DNA of 64,000 bases from contig NZ_LT574837.1 of assembly GCF_900086725.1 (NCBI RefSeq), positions 584,938-648,937 on the forward strand, written 5' to 3'. This document shows positions 1-8,415 of this stretch, piece by piece. How positions within the stretch are numbered: position 1 is the first letter of the stretch; each line of letters opens with the position of its first letter. The translations under genes and the position numbers were made by a program. The stretch comes from Bariatricus massiliensis. Its GTDB lineage: Bacteria > Bacillota > Clostridia > Lachnospirales > Lachnospiraceae. Under the pieces are notes generated by a model. It saw only the letters and a list, made by a program, of their open reading frames with translations. It made no database searches and was not told the DNA's origin.

Positions 1-421
1 TTTTTTTAGCCTTTTTAAGAATCTGAACAGCTTTTTCATACTCCTCCCTGCTTGTATATACGTCTGCCAGACGAAGATATGGCTCTTCTTTTTTGGGGTC
101 AATGTCAATCGCTTTCAGATAAGCGTCTTCTGCTTTGTCATAATCTTGCTGCTCAATATAGCGGTTTGCCGAAGCAATGTAATCTTCATACTGTTTTTCC
201 CGTTTTGCATTATCCAACGCAATAACCGCAGATACAAAAATCACAATTAGCAACGCGGATGCCAAAATAATCCACCATTTTCTTTTATTCCGCGGTTTAT
301 TCGTCTCTTTGTTCTTTATTTGGTTGGAATCGGCCTGTTTATTCTCTGTCAAGGGCGCGCCACAGGCTTTACAAAACTTTGCCTGACCGGGATTTTTTTC
401 TCCGCATATATGACACTTCAT
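1..421 (-). CDS. Zinc-ribbon, single-TM, TPR protein (3' end outside window)
   Basis: The gene reads leftward and is open to position 1, so its C-terminus is missing. Translated from ATG at 421, it has a four-Cys zinc ribbon (Cys3, Cys6, Cys17, Cys20), a polar linker, one TM helix near residues 49-70 and then TPR-like helices (YDKAEDAYLKAIDIDP) that continue to the edge. The start follows AGAGGAT with good spacing. This is the same plan as the 400-residue protein at 3169-4371: ribbon inside the cell, TPRs outside. It lies 36 bases after the 221-residue ribbon gene and appears to belong to the long leftward operon. The ribbon-TM-TPR reading is clear; function is unknown. Confidence 0.85.
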   Translation of the reverse strand, partial: MKCHICGEKNPGQAKFCKACGAPLTENKQADSNQIKNKETNKPRNKRKWWIILASALLIVIFVSAVIALDNAKREKQYEDYIASANRYIEQQDYDKAEDAYLKAIDIDPKKEEPYLRLADVYTSREEYEKAVQILKKAKK

Positions 422-457
422 CTCATATCCTCTTTTCCATATAATTATCTATTATTC

Positions 458-1123
458 TTAAAGCACACTTCCCGGGTTAATGTACCATTTCCCATCTATT
501 TTTATCACTTCGATGCCTTCTTCACCCTCGTCCTCTTCATGTTCATCCATTTTCACTTGGTAAGAAAAATTTAGTTTCTTTCCTTCCTTTATATCTCCCA
601 AATATCCTTGAAAATATTGTTCGATATCTTGAATCTCTTCATCTGTCATATCAGTGACATCTGTAATCTTATAATTGATATGGACATCCCCTCTCTCATC
701 TGTAAATTCATCTAGAACTCCACTTCCCACAGAGTCCAACAATTCATCTATGTCCATTCCTGACTTCTCTTCAGCCACTTCTAACAGCTTAGGCGGCAAA
801 ATACTCAATACTCCTTGAATGTCTTGGCTTTCTATGGCCTTTACCATATTCTTAAGCGGAGTTTCATATGTATTCTTAAAAAAGATACCTTTCACAAACA
901 ACACACATATAATTACTGCTATTAGAAGCACTCCTATAGCCCGATAAGGCGGTTTTTTATTTCTTGTCATCTCCGTACCCGGATTCTGCCGGTTTTCACC
1001 TTGGTATCCCTGATGTGTCCCGCCTGCCTTTCCATATGTTTCACCACTATTTATTGGATTTCCACACTTAGGGCAGAACCTCGCTCCTTCTTTTATTTCT
1101 TGCCCACACTTACTACAAAACAT
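458..1123 (-). CDS. Zinc-ribbon membrane protein with small extracellular domain
   Basis: A 221-residue protein. It opens with a zinc ribbon (Cys3, Cys6, Cys17, Cys20), then a Gly/Gln-rich linker, one TM helix at about 61-82 and an acidic extracellular domain of ~140 residues. That domain ends in a strand pattern IDGKWYINPGS, which resembles DUF4878/NTF2-like folds found in other ribbon-anchored proteins. No catalytic residues are recognisable. The overall plan recalls TcaA-type envelope proteins of Firmicutes, but only in layout. It sits 16 bases downstream of the 133-residue ribbon gene and is probably co-transcribed with it. Confidence 0.85.
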   Translation of the reverse strand: MFCSKCGQEIKEGARFCPKCGNPINSGETYGKAGGTHQGYQGENRQNPGTEMTRNKKPPYRAIGVLLIAVIICVLFVKGIFFKNTYETPLKNMVKAIESQDIQGVLSILPPKLLEVAEEKSGMDIDELLDSVGSGVLDEFTDERGDVHINYKITDVTDMTDEEIQDIEQYFQGYLGDIKEGKKLNFSYQVKMDEHEEDEGEEGIEVIKIDGKWYINPGSVL

Positions 1124-1139
1124 ACTTTTTCCCCCTTAC

Positions 1140-1541
1140 CTAATACATTAAGCTTCCCAAAACCCCTAAAAAAGAGGACCAGAACAATACAATAATAAGT
1201 ACCATAATTACCTGCCCCAAGAGGATAGCCCGACAGTAATTTGTCTTATTCCGGTTATTACTTCCTATTGCAAAAACAATAAGCATTATGATTCCTACAA
1301 TCGGAATTGACGATAATAGAAATAGTCCCAGATAGCTCCACACACTCATGACCGGCGCCATATTCGGGTCTGTTACAACAGTAGCAGTATTGCTCTGTGT
1401 CTTAGTGTCTTCCGTAGTCTGCTGTGCTTCCTCTATTGATACCCCGGCCCTTTCACCTGTATCCTGCTTAACCGGCTGTCCACATTTGGGACAGAATTTT
1501 CCATTATTCTTTATCTCTGCTCCACAATTATTACAAAACAT
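1140..1541 (-). CDS. Zinc-ribbon protein with two C-terminal TM helices
   Basis: A 133-residue protein with an N-terminal zinc ribbon (CNNCG...CPKCG), a Thr/Gln-rich linker and two hydrophobic segments at about 63-95 and 105-129, joined by a short polar turn (SNNRNKTNYCRA). There is no sizeable extracellular domain, so it differs from its neighbours and could be a membrane partner rather than a sensor. Similar ribbon plus two-TM proteins are common and uncharacterised in Clostridia. It is preceded by GGGGGAAAAGAG-like purines, and the same-strand genes flank it within 50 and 16 bases. Confidence 0.8.
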   Translation of the reverse strand: MFCNNCGAEIKNNGKFCPKCGQPVKQDTGERAGVSIEEAQQTTEDTKTQSNTATVVTDPNMAPVMSVWSYLGLFLLSSIPIVGIIMLIVFAIGSNNRNKTNYCRAILLGQVIMVLIIVLFWSSFLGVLGSLMY

Positions 1542-1591
1542 CTCTTTTCCCCCATTCTTTTATGATTCCTGTCGGATATAACTCATTGTAA

Positions 1592-3130
1592 TTACTTCAC
1601 TTTTGTAAACGGTCCCGCATAAACATACCTATCCGGCAGTTTCATCACATCTTTACCTTTCTTGTCAATATATTTACATTTGTATTCAAAAAACATATCA
1701 TCTGTTCCTTCTAGTCTTGTCCCAACAGCCAGCATATCACAGTCTTTTGAGGGCCATATATAGTCATATTGTTCCGGCATTATTAGTTTTCCGGTATCAT
1801 CAATTAATTCTGGCATATTGTACCATGTGCCATTTTCAATGTCCTTTTTCCCTTTATATCCTATAAGGAACTCATTATTATCACTCATTGAATGTATCAT
1901 TTCATATTCACATGGAACTACTTCCTTTCCCCTCTCATTAACACAACCATATTTATAAACAGTGATTCCATCATCGTCTAATACCACTTTTTTACCGACA
2001 ATAGCTAAACCATTCTTTCCAAATCCATTAACAACATCATATTGACACGGAACTACTTCTACTCCCTTTTCGTTAATAAAGCCGCCACCCTCTTCCTTAT
2101 ATACTATTGCCAATCCATTTTTTTCAAAGCTATTAGCTTCCTCATATTGGCATGGAATTACCTCTTCCGCTTTTTCATTGATATATCCCCATTTATATGT
2201 AGTCATTCCAAATTCATCAGTTCCTGTCCTTCGCCCTACTGCCGCTAATCCATTTTCTCCAAATCCGGCAGCTTCTTCATATTGGAACGGAATCACTTCT
2301 TCCTGCTTTTCATTGATGAAACCCCATTTATATATGACATTTCCCAGTTCGTCAGTTCCTGTTATATTCCCCACTGCTGCCAAGCCGTTTTCTCCAAATT
2401 CATAAGTTGCATCATATTGGCATGGAATCACTTCTTCCCCCTGCTCATTTACATATCCTTCTTTGTATACCGGCTCTCCCTCAGAATCTACTCCTGTCTC
2501 TCTGCAGACATTCGCCAGTCCATTATTGCTAAATTTTCCTACGGTATCATATTCATATCTAAATGGAATAATTTCTTCTCCCTTTTCATTAATACAACCA
2601 TATTTATAAATATCCTCTCCATCTTCATCTCGACCCACTTTCTTGCCAACCACAGCCAGTCCATTTTCTTGAAATTTCTCAATTCCTGTATACTGAAAAG
2701 GTATCACTTCCTTTCCTTCTCTATTTATATATCCCCAGAGATATGACGACGAATCTTCTCCCTCTTCGCTCACTTGTCTGCCAACTGAAATCAAACCATT
2801 TTCTTCAAAATTTCCGACAATATCATATTGGCACGGAATCACTTCTTTCCCACGTTTATTTATAAATCCATATTTTTGATTTTTATTCATTACAACTGCC
2901 AAATAGTCTTCTCCTGATTTGTAATAACTAATCCCTCCCGCTCCAGCAATAACTATTACGCACAATACTAAAGCAAAAATTATCCTTTTTTTATATTGCT
3001 TTTTTACCGACACATTTCTCACATTTCCAGCTGCCTCTTCCACATTCCAACCCCGCTCCAGAAGATTCCCACATCTGGGACAATATTTTCCTTCTTTCTT
3101 TATCTCATAGCCACATTTCCCGCAATACAT
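1592..3130 (-). CDS. Zinc-ribbon, TM, WG-repeat protein
   Basis: A 512-residue protein: zinc ribbon (CGKCG...CPRCG), TM helix at about 49-69, then about eight WG-type repeats of ~50 residues, each built round a core such as YGFINKRGKEVIPCQYD. WG repeats are thought to form beta-rich structures for ligand or protein contact; no enzyme activity is known for them. Here they would be extracellular. The C-terminus keeps weaker repeats. It is a paralogue of the 507-residue protein at 11123-12646, but its repeats are more diverged from each other. It lies 50 bases upstream of the 133-residue ribbon gene. Confidence 0.88.
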   Translation of the reverse strand: MYCGKCGYEIKKEGKYCPRCGNLLERGWNVEEAAGNVRNVSVKKQYKKRIIFALVLCVIVIAGAGGISYYKSGEDYLAVVMNKNQKYGFINKRGKEVIPCQYDIVGNFEENGLISVGRQVSEEGEDSSSYLWGYINREGKEVIPFQYTGIEKFQENGLAVVGKKVGRDEDGEDIYKYGCINEKGEEIIPFRYEYDTVGKFSNNGLANVCRETGVDSEGEPVYKEGYVNEQGEEVIPCQYDATYEFGENGLAAVGNITGTDELGNVIYKWGFINEKQEEVIPFQYEEAAGFGENGLAAVGRRTGTDEFGMTTYKWGYINEKAEEVIPCQYEEANSFEKNGLAIVYKEEGGGFINEKGVEVVPCQYDVVNGFGKNGLAIVGKKVVLDDDGITVYKYGCVNERGKEVVPCEYEMIHSMSDNNEFLIGYKGKKDIENGTWYNMPELIDDTGKLIMPEQYDYIWPSKDCDMLAVGTRLEGTDDMFFEYKCKYIDKKGKDVMKLPDRYVYAGPFTKVK

Positions 3131-3168
3131 AATTTACCCTCCATCTCTTGTCCTCGATATCTATCCTC

Positions 3169-4371
3169 TTATTTTCCTCCCGTCTTGCTTTCCAGAAACT
3201 GTATAGTGTCATCCAGTTTTTCTTTCGTTTTTTCTTCGCCCCTCCTGCTCATATACAATTCCCAGCGCTCTTGGCTTTGTTCCCATTTGCTCTTTTCACT
3301 TTCATATTGTTCTTCTGAAACTATCTGATTATCAATCTGATAACTTGGTTCCATATCGAACTCTGAATTGAGTTTTTTTGTTATCCGGAACATTTCACTG
3401 TCTTCTTCATACATCCATACATTGATATCCTCAAAAGAATCTGCCGCTCCTGTGATGACATAATATTTATCCTCTTTTTCTGCTACAACTATCTCTGCCA
3501 TCCCACCATTATATTTATATGGCTCCCCTGTATAGATTCGCTTCAGCTTATTTTTTTCATATGCCCATATCTCTACGGTATATTTCGGAGCCAGTGAATA
3601 AATGTCATCCTGATTCTCTATTCCATACGCTAATATCAACTCCTCTTTTCCATCACAATCAAAATCTAATAATTGTGCAAAGCACAGTCCCTGCAAATAT
3701 TCCGAATACTCTGTAAGCGTTCTGATTTCGGCTTCCCCAAACTTTGACCGATACTGCATTAACAAATCATAATACTGCCGGTAAATTCCCAACTCCTTTT
3801 TCTTCTCCTCTAATTCTTCCTTTTTCTTTTCATCCGATATCATATTTTGCATCTGTTCAATCAAGTCTTTTGCTTCTTCGTCATTCCCCTGCTCTACATA
3901 TGAATCTATAGCATTGTTATAAAACTGCTCTCCCTCTTTTGTCATACTGCCTTGTTCTTTATAATTCTGATTTACGATAGAGATTCCCTTCCGGTAGCTG
4001 TCAAACATCCGGTCATAATCTTCAAGACCTTCATAAGTGTCGGCCAGTCCCTGATAGGCATCAATTTTCCTTGGTTCGACAGAAACTGCTTCATTAAAAG
4101 ATTCTTCTGCTTTTTTGTAATCCATTTCTGCCAGATATTTCTTCCCATCGGTGAGGTTTGATATATATCTTTTCTCCTGTACCTTCCCATACATCATATA
4201 CACAAAGATTACTATAACCGCCACTATCACAATGCCGGCAATAACCAGCCCAGCCTTTTTACCGGCTCTTCTTCCCGGTTTATGAATCTCTGATTTTCTC
4301 AATAGTTCTCCGCAATTTTTACAAAATACTGCATTGTCGTCATTTGGCGTCCCACACCTTCTGCAATACAT
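3169..4371 (-). CDS. Zinc-ribbon, TM, TPR protein with acidic C-terminal domain
   Basis: A 400-residue protein. It has a zinc ribbon (CRRCG...CKNCG), a Lys/Arg-rich linker, a TM helix at about 38-60, TPR-like helices at about 70-155 (LADTYEGLEDYDRMFDSYRK), a charged coiled-coil stretch near 170-195 and a C-terminal domain. That domain contains LLDFDCDGKEELILAYG, an Asp-rich motif like the calcium loops of FG-GAP/VCBS-type repeats. The TPR and C-terminal domain should be outside the cell. It follows the NagZ-like gene by 13 bases. No enzymatic role is visible; a scaffold or ligand-sensing role is my inference. Confidence 0.85.
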   Translation of the reverse strand: MYCRRCGTPNDDNAVFCKNCGELLRKSEIHKPGRRAGKKAGLVIAGIVIVAVIVIFVYMMYGKVQEKRYISNLTDGKKYLAEMDYKKAEESFNEAVSVEPRKIDAYQGLADTYEGLEDYDRMFDSYRKGISIVNQNYKEQGSMTKEGEQFYNNAIDSYVEQGNDEEAKDLIEQMQNMISDEKKKEELEEKKKELGIYRQYYDLLMQYRSKFGEAEIRTLTEYSEYLQGLCFAQLLDFDCDGKEELILAYGIENQDDIYSLAPKYTVEIWAYEKNKLKRIYTGEPYKYNGGMAEIVVAEKEDKYYVITGAADSFEDINVWMYEEDSEMFRITKKLNSEFDMEPSYQIDNQIVSEEQYESEKSKWEQSQERWELYMSRRGEEKTKEKLDDTIQFLESKTGGK

Positions 4372-4384
4372 ATTCTCTCCTCCG

Positions 4385-5614
4385 TCACTTCTGCTCCTGA
4401 AGCTCTATTTTTAAAGATATAATCCTTTTCAGCGATTCATCTAACCGTTCTTCCGAAATTATCCCATTTTGAACCGCAAGTAGTACACCCTGATAGGCCG
4501 CTTCAAAATCTGACGGCATTAATATCATATCAACTCCCGCCTGAATCGCTTGTACAGCCGCTTCTTCCGCCGAATAATAATTTGTAACTGCCCCCATATC
4601 CATAGCATCTGTAATTACAATCCCCTGATAGCTCAGCTCTTCTCTCAGAAGCTCCGTGACAATCTGAGGGGATAAAGTTGCCGGAATATCACTTCCGGTC
4701 ACTTCTGGAAGTGCAATATGTCCCACCATGATAAATTCCGTTCCGGCCTGTATTCCTGCTATAAATGGAAGGAACTCGCACTGTCTCAGTTGTTCCAATG
4801 TCCTCTGTGAATAAGCCTTTCCTTCATGGGAGTCTTGGCCTGTAGCCCCATGCCCCGGAAAATGTTTCAGCGCAGTGCAGATTCTCTGGCTATGAAATCC
4901 CAAAACCGTCTGTTCTACCATTCTGGCTGTCAGTTCCGGCTCCGAACCAAAGGCTCTAAATCTCACCACCGAATTGTCCGGATTTATCCAGACATCCGCA
5001 TCTGGCGCGAAGTTAACATTAAAACTACTATTCTTTAGATACCCGCCAATATAAACGCCTGCATTATAAGCGTTAGACACGTCTCCCGTACTTCCAACAT
5101 CACTCATGTTTCCTACATTTTCAATGAGGAAATTATCATTAGACGCAATTCGGGTTACCTCTCCGCCCTCTTCGTCTACACATAAAAATGGAAGCAATCC
5201 CGTCTTTTGCAGGCTTAACTCTTTCAACATGATATTAAAATTACTGATTTGCTCAGGAGATGAAATATTTGCCCCCATCATAATAAATCCACCCACCGGA
5301 TAATCCTGATATGAATTTCGCAATCCCGGCCCAAGAGTGGTTACCATATCTTCCTCCGTCAAAACATCCGGTGTGACAATAAACATCTGTGTAATCTTTT
5401 CCTGCAAGGTCAATTCACTAAGTATTTTATTAGTTTTCTGTTCCACGCCATTTGTGTTTTCCTCTTCTGTTTCCTGAGACTTGTTGTTATCCTGTATTTC
5501 CTGCTTCTGTTCTTGTTGGAAGTTATCGGGATTTGACTTGTGTCTGGACAATATAACGAAAACCATACCTGTTAGAACCACCAGCACTATCAGAATTACT
5601 CTTTTAATTTTCAT
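4385..5614 (-). CDS. nagZ: Membrane-anchored glycoside hydrolase family 3, NagZ-like beta-N-acetylhexosaminidase
   Basis: About 409 residues. An N-terminal signal anchor (IKRVILIVLVVLTGMVFVIL) and a Gln/Glu/Asn-rich linker precede a single GH3 barrel. NagZ hallmarks are present: DEEGGEVTRIAS, KHFPGHGATGQDSHEG with the Asp-Ser-His catalytic element, and ITDAMDMGAV with the nucleophile Asp. NagZ enzymes remove GlcNAc from muropeptides or wall fragments, and in Gram-positives often act outside the cell. The ATG at 5614 overlaps the end of the lectin-like gene by 11 bases, implying coupled translation. It is the only recognisable enzyme in the ribbon operon besides the kinase, which ties the operon to peptidoglycan. 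The exact substrate is unproven. Confidence 0.9.
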   Translation of the reverse strand: MKIKRVILIVLVVLTGMVFVILSRHKSNPDNFQQEQKQEIQDNNKSQETEEENTNGVEQKTNKILSELTLQEKITQMFIVTPDVLTEEDMVTTLGPGLRNSYQDYPVGGFIMMGANISSPEQISNFNIMLKELSLQKTGLLPFLCVDEEGGEVTRIASNDNFLIENVGNMSDVGSTGDVSNAYNAGVYIGGYLKNSSFNVNFAPDADVWINPDNSVVRFRAFGSEPELTARMVEQTVLGFHSQRICTALKHFPGHGATGQDSHEGKAYSQRTLEQLRQCEFLPFIAGIQAGTEFIMVGHIALPEVTGSDIPATLSPQIVTELLREELSYQGIVITDAMDMGAVTNYYSAEEAAVQAIQAGVDMILMPSDFEAAYQGVLLAVQNGIISEERLDESLKRIISLKIELQEQK

Positions 5615-6614
5615 ACTCACATATATACCCTAACTTTCCAGCATATTCCGGAACTACCTCTATAATATTGTCCGGCACATCATTCCACACCCATCGTTCT
5701 TCTTTCTCATAGTAAAAGATATCAAGACTGGTCTCCTGAATATCCTTGTCAGAATAGCTTGGTTCATTTGCCATCCACTCGCTGTTACACCAGTATCCTC
5801 CACTATTTACCTTCTCTCCATAGAACTGATTCTTATCATTTACCCAGTAATAATCTTCGGATGTTGCATCCCGTCTGCCGCCAATTCTAAAATGCTTTTT
5901 CTCCAGCCCCTTCTGCCTGATCTCGCTTAAAATATAATCATATTCTTTCTTGCTGTTAATTCTTGCCAGATATCCTCCGCGTTTTATACAATCATCAAAT
6001 GCTTGCTGCCATGTACAGTCACTCACGATATATTCATATCTGTGAATCCCGCCTTCCTCAACGCCTTTAGACTCTGATATCATGATATTATCTGTCTGAA
6101 TCTGTAAATTCTCATCAAAATCCAAAGATACCGTTCCGTTTACCCGTACGCCGCAGCCATTATATGGGATTAAAGATTCTGATGCCTGAACCTTTAATTT
6201 ATTTTTGTCTTTCATTACTGTTTCCTTACCGTTTTCCTTTTTGATCAGCAGGTCTTTCTTTTCCGCAAATTCCAGATAATAGTCATTGCCCTCCTGCACA
6301 ATTTCCCCCTCTATCCAAAAATCTCCCGGCACAGTACAGTCAGTATCATAGGCCTCTGGTTCTGCGTCCGGCTCTATATCCTTTTTTACTTCTGCCTCCT
6401 CCACCTGCAAACTTTTTTCGCTCTCTTTGTTATCATGTCCATAAAACAGCCAGAAGGTGATTGCCGCCGCAATCGCAAGTAATATCACTAAAGAAATAGT
6501 AATTACAAGAATTTTTGATGGTCTTTTTTTGCTCAACGATGCTCCACATGATGGACAGAATACATCTTCTGCTTCCACCGAGGCATTACAATTTTGACAT
6601 CTCAAATATTTCAC
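5604..6614 (-). CDS. Zinc-ribbon, TM, C-type lectin-like domain protein
   Basis: A 336-residue protein with a zinc ribbon (Cys6, Cys9, Cys20, Cys23), TM helix at about 33-57, an acidic linker, an OB-like middle part (WIEGEIVQEGNDYYLEF) and a C-terminal C-type lectin-like fold from about 200 to the end. Lectin-like signs are CTWQQAFDDCIKRGGYLARI, the WVNDKNQFYG loop, a WCNSEW...EPSY segment and the closing WVWNDVPDN...GYICEYE. The classical calcium/sugar EPN/WND set is only partly recognisable, so sugar binding is not assured. Its stop overlaps the NagZ-like start, so a shared glycan target is a reasonable inference. Confidence 0.85.
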   Translation of the reverse strand: MKYLRCQNCNASVEAEDVFCPSCGASLSKKRPSKILVITISLVILLAIAAAITFWLFYGHDNKESEKSLQVEEAEVKKDIEPDAEPEAYDTDCTVPGDFWIEGEIVQEGNDYYLEFAEKKDLLIKKENGKETVMKDKNKLKVQASESLIPYNGCGVRVNGTVSLDFDENLQIQTDNIMISESKGVEEGGIHRYEYIVSDCTWQQAFDDCIKRGGYLARINSKKEYDYILSEIRQKGLEKKHFRIGGRRDATSEDYYWVNDKNQFYGEKVNSGGYWCNSEWMANEPSYSDKDIQETSLDIFYYEKEERWVWNDVPDNIIEVVPEYAGKLGYICEYEN

Positions 6615-6657
6615 CTTCTCTCTGAGTATTTTTCTATAGATTATTGATAATTATCTT

Positions 6658-8403
6658 CTAATACCTATACCCGCATTTCCCGCAAAATGTTGCTCCATTT
6701 TTCCTCTCACTCCCGCATTTAGGACAGTATCTTGGATAATGCTGTTGACCGTTCTTTCTTTTTCCCCTGCCTTTTCTTCTTTTAAATTTCACGATTTTTC
6801 TCTGCACATTCCCCACAAACAAAAATATTGCGACGCCCAATATAATAATTGCCAACATATATAAAATAAATTTTGAATAATGGAAAGCAGAGAACTCTAT
6901 CTCCGTTGAAACGTCAAACGGACTAATTAAAGAAACATTTTTCCCTTCTTTTCCTTCGTAAACCCCTTCTTCAACTTTTGTGTTATTCGGAAGTATATAT
7001 TTTATACTTACTGATTCCGAATAATCTTTTATATCTCCTTTCCCTACGTTAAACTTATCTCGAATCTTACTTTTAACAAAAGGAAATGTACTTCTTTTTA
7101 ATGTCAGTTTGCTGTTGTTAATACCAAACACTCGGTTCGTAAAACTGTCTATCTTACTGGTAAACCATGATGAATATGTAATCTCATAGCATCTGTATCC
7201 CTCATCATCGTAGATTCTAAGAGTTTCCCCCCTCTTAAGCCCTTTTTCCATCTGCTTCTTTGTGGCTTTGTAATAATCATCCGCAATATTCCAATCCATA
7301 TAGAATGTAATTGTCCTGTTTATCTTATGCCCTTCACTTGAAAGGTCTGTTATTACTGAGATGTTATCAAAAGCCAGTGGTGTGTCATAATAATAGTCTA
7401 TTTCTCCTTCACGACCACTATAGCGCACCACACTGCCAGATACGCTTGTATCGCTTCCGTCATTTTCTTCCTCCTCTTTTTGAGGTTCAATATCTGCGGA
7501 AAGGTTCGTATACGTTTCCGGAAGATTAATATGAAATGAAAGTTTCCCTTCTTCACTTAGAATATTCTCTGTGTCTATGCGTTCCACGGTTTTCATCCTC
7601 ACAGATGTGTCTGTATTATAGTATTTTTTATGTTCAATATTAACCGCCGTTCCCAGGATCATCATTGTATCTTTTATCAATTGCTTCTCTGAATCAGAGG
7701 TAAATGTAACTGAACAGTTTCTTTCTCCTTCCTCATTTAATTCCACACCTATTACACCACATCTGTCCCTCAAAACCCGAACTATTTTCCGAGCTTCCGT
7801 TTCTTCCATAGAAAAGCCTATCTTTCTGGTGTATATACCTTCCGTTAATTCTGTATCTATATCAATATTGGTAAATACTATTTCATCTTCCTTCGCTGTA
7901 TTCAGAGCCTCTATACTTTCATATGTTCCCCCGTTAAGCTCCACGACATCCTTCTTAACACTCAGCAATCTGCAAAAATTAGTCTCTTCCACCACTCCTG
8001 ATTTCTGCATTGCAACGTCGATAAAATTAAACAATTCTAGAGGCGAAAAATTCTCAACATAAGGAACCTCTGATTCCCCATAGGTAGTAATCGGTTTATA
8101 CCCAAGCAGTTTCCTCGTCTTTTCATCATAGTCTTCATATGATTCAAACGAATATTCTATACATAATTCTAAATCCATGCCTAGAGATTTCGTATAAACC
8201 GTATATGATTTTGATTGATTCTGGACCAAAATCATCTCAAGAGTACTTTTCCCTCCCATGACAAAGTTCTCCAAATCCGACTGTGATATTATACATCTCG
8301 TGCTTCTATATCCTTTAAATTCCTCCTGCGCTTGAAGATCAACGGCCTTCACAAGACACATAACTACCGTCAGTAGCACTATACTCAAAATCTTTTTTTT
8401 CAC
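6658..8403 (-). CDS. Secreted-domain membrane protein with C-terminal zinc ribbon
   Basis: A 581-residue protein with reversed layout. A cleavable-looking signal peptide (KKKILSIVLLTVVMCLVKA) leads into ~500 extracellular residues of no recognised family. A TM helix near 515-535 (FILYMLAIIILGVAIFLFVG), a very basic stretch and a zinc ribbon at the extreme C-terminus (CPKCGSERKNGATFCGKCG) follow. The ribbon therefore still faces the cytoplasm although the protein is type I rather than type II. It lies 12 bases downstream of the 884-residue gene. Keeping the ribbon on the inner face despite a flipped topology argues that the cytoplasmic ribbon is functionally important. Confidence 0.85.
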   Translation of the reverse strand: MKKKILSIVLLTVVMCLVKAVDLQAQEEFKGYRSTRCIISQSDLENFVMGGKSTLEMILVQNQSKSYTVYTKSLGMDLELCIEYSFESYEDYDEKTRKLLGYKPITTYGESEVPYVENFSPLELFNFIDVAMQKSGVVEETNFCRLLSVKKDVVELNGGTYESIEALNTAKEDEIVFTNIDIDTELTEGIYTRKIGFSMEETEARKIVRVLRDRCGVIGVELNEEGERNCSVTFTSDSEKQLIKDTMMILGTAVNIEHKKYYNTDTSVRMKTVERIDTENILSEEGKLSFHINLPETYTNLSADIEPQKEEEENDGSDTSVSGSVVRYSGREGEIDYYYDTPLAFDNISVITDLSSEGHKINRTITFYMDWNIADDYYKATKKQMEKGLKRGETLRIYDDEGYRCYEITYSSWFTSKIDSFTNRVFGINNSKLTLKRSTFPFVKSKIRDKFNVGKGDIKDYSESVSIKYILPNNTKVEEGVYEGKEGKNVSLISPFDVSTEIEFSAFHYSKFILYMLAIIILGVAIFLFVGNVQRKIVKFKRRKGRGKRKNGQQHYPRYCPKCGSERKNGATFCGKCGYRY

Positions 8404-8415
8404 TTTTTAATCCTC

